From positions 1-6,358 of the forward strand of contig JAHKLF010000097.1 in assembly GCA_029856615.1 (NCBI GenBank): a stretch of 6,358 bases of DNA, written 5' to 3'. Position numbers and translations under genes: made by a program. The notes beneath the pieces were generated by a model. That model saw only the letters and a program-made list of their open reading frames with translations, made no database searches and was not told the origin of the DNA. This document shows positions 6,001 to 6,358 of this stretch, in pieces (within the stretch, counting starts at the first letter, position 1; each line of letters opens with the position of its first letter). This DNA comes from Candidatus Njordarchaeota archaeon. GTDB lineage: Archaea; Asgardarchaeota; Njordarchaeia; Njordarchaeales; Njordarchaeaceae.

Positions 6001-6358
6001 AGACTTAACGGACAGATTAATGCTAACCATTAATGTCGATATTACGAGCCCTATGCGAGTTTTTAGGATTATGGTTTTCCTAGCTACTCTCAATGACTTA
6101 ATTACAGGAGCAGATGAAATTTACAGTAACTATATTATTGCTTTAAGGAAAAAATTACGGGAAGCAATTGAAAGTGGGGATTTTTCATCCCAAGTGATAG
6201 AAGAATTAACTAAGGTCATTAAGGAACTTGAACGCATAGAAAAGAATATTGAAAAAATTCAGGATATCATCCTAATAAAGGTTGAAGCCCCATCCGATCT
6301 AAGCGAAGCTATTAAAATATGCAATACAATTGATGAGAAATTAGAGCAAGTATTAAGA
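5969..6358 (+). CDS. Helical coiled-coil protein, N-terminal 130 residues (C-terminus outside window); ESCRT-III-like pattern possible
   Basis: The frame is open from an ATG at 5969 to the right edge, so only the N-terminal part is seen. A TGA lies seven codons upstream, and no earlier in-frame ATG, GTG or TTG exists. There is no clear ribosome site. Residues 1-18 (MLLSTLRNIIKDLTDRL) form an amphipathic helix, and about 29-68 a longer helix ending in basic RKKLREAI. The turn ESGDFSS follows, then a strongly heptad-like helix around 74-103 (VIEELTKVIKELERIEKNIE and on) and a further helix after the break EAPSD (SEAIKICNTIDEKLEQVL). No membrane segment or enzymatic motif is seen. The helix-turn-helix order, the E-A-x-x-x-G/K-D turn and the later L-E/I-x-x-I pattern recall archaeal CdvB/ESCRT-III helical cores, but any coiled coil could look alike. 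The function stays unassigned. Confidence 0.75.
   Translation, partial: MLLSTLRNIIKDLTDRLMLTINVDITSPMRVFRIMVFLATLNDLITGADEIYSNYIIALRKKLREAIESGDFSSQVIEELTKVIKELERIEKNIEKIQDIILIKVEAPSDLSEAIKICNTIDEKLEQVLR

Overview
The window looks like a chromosomal segment from a thermophilic archaeon, most likely of the TACK (crenarchaeota-like) group. The reasons are an A+T-rich genome with many ATA (Ile) and AGA/AGG (Arg) codons, TATA-box promoters with purine-rich BRE-like flanks, TTG starts, short Shine-Dalgarno (SD) sites and oligo-T 3' ends. The gene content fits too: an Fe-S XPD/Rad3-type helicase, a short archaeal-type NfeD protein and an ArgE/DapE-like M20 metallohydrolase. No rRNA, tRNA, CRISPR array, insertion sequence or phage gene was seen. 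The exact lineage cannot be fixed from the sequence.

Layout. (1) Positions 1-1424, minus strand: the first 474 codons of a large, all-but-entirely helical protein that runs off the left edge. Its first ~95 residues have the order of strands and helices of a longin/roadblock-like domain, followed by TPR-like helices. It starts at a TTG behind a good SD. (2) 1527-3374, minus: XPD/Rad3-family DNA helicase with all helicase motifs and four candidate Fe-S cysteines. (3) 3375-3457: an 83-bp divergent promoter region with two nearly palindromic TATA elements. (4) 3458-4298, plus: a two-gene operon of a membrane-anchored NfeD-type OB-fold protein and an overlapping gene for a membrane-anchored, probably glycosylated extracytoplasmic protein. 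(5) 4330-4566, minus: a 78-residue orphan gene convergent with that operon. (6) 4567-4761: about 195 bp without a convincing gene. (7) 4762-5829 (or 5850), minus: M20 metallohydrolase. (8) 5851-5968: a second divergent promoter region. (9) 5969-6358, plus: the first 130 codons of a helical, coiled-coil protein that runs off the right edge and resembles the ESCRT-III/CdvB helical core in pattern only.

How the genes work together: apart from the overlapping NfeD/surface-protein pair, nothing ties the genes into one pathway. The helicase is a DNA repair or genome-maintenance enzyme, and the hydrolase is a biosynthetic or catabolic deacylase whose usual lysine/arginine partners are not in view. 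I do not see a clear new system. The best leads are the two truncated edge genes (longin-like plus helical repeats; ESCRT-III-like pattern), the NfeD gene paired with a surface protein instead of a stomatin, and a possible leaderless upstream ORF overlapping the start of the right-edge gene.
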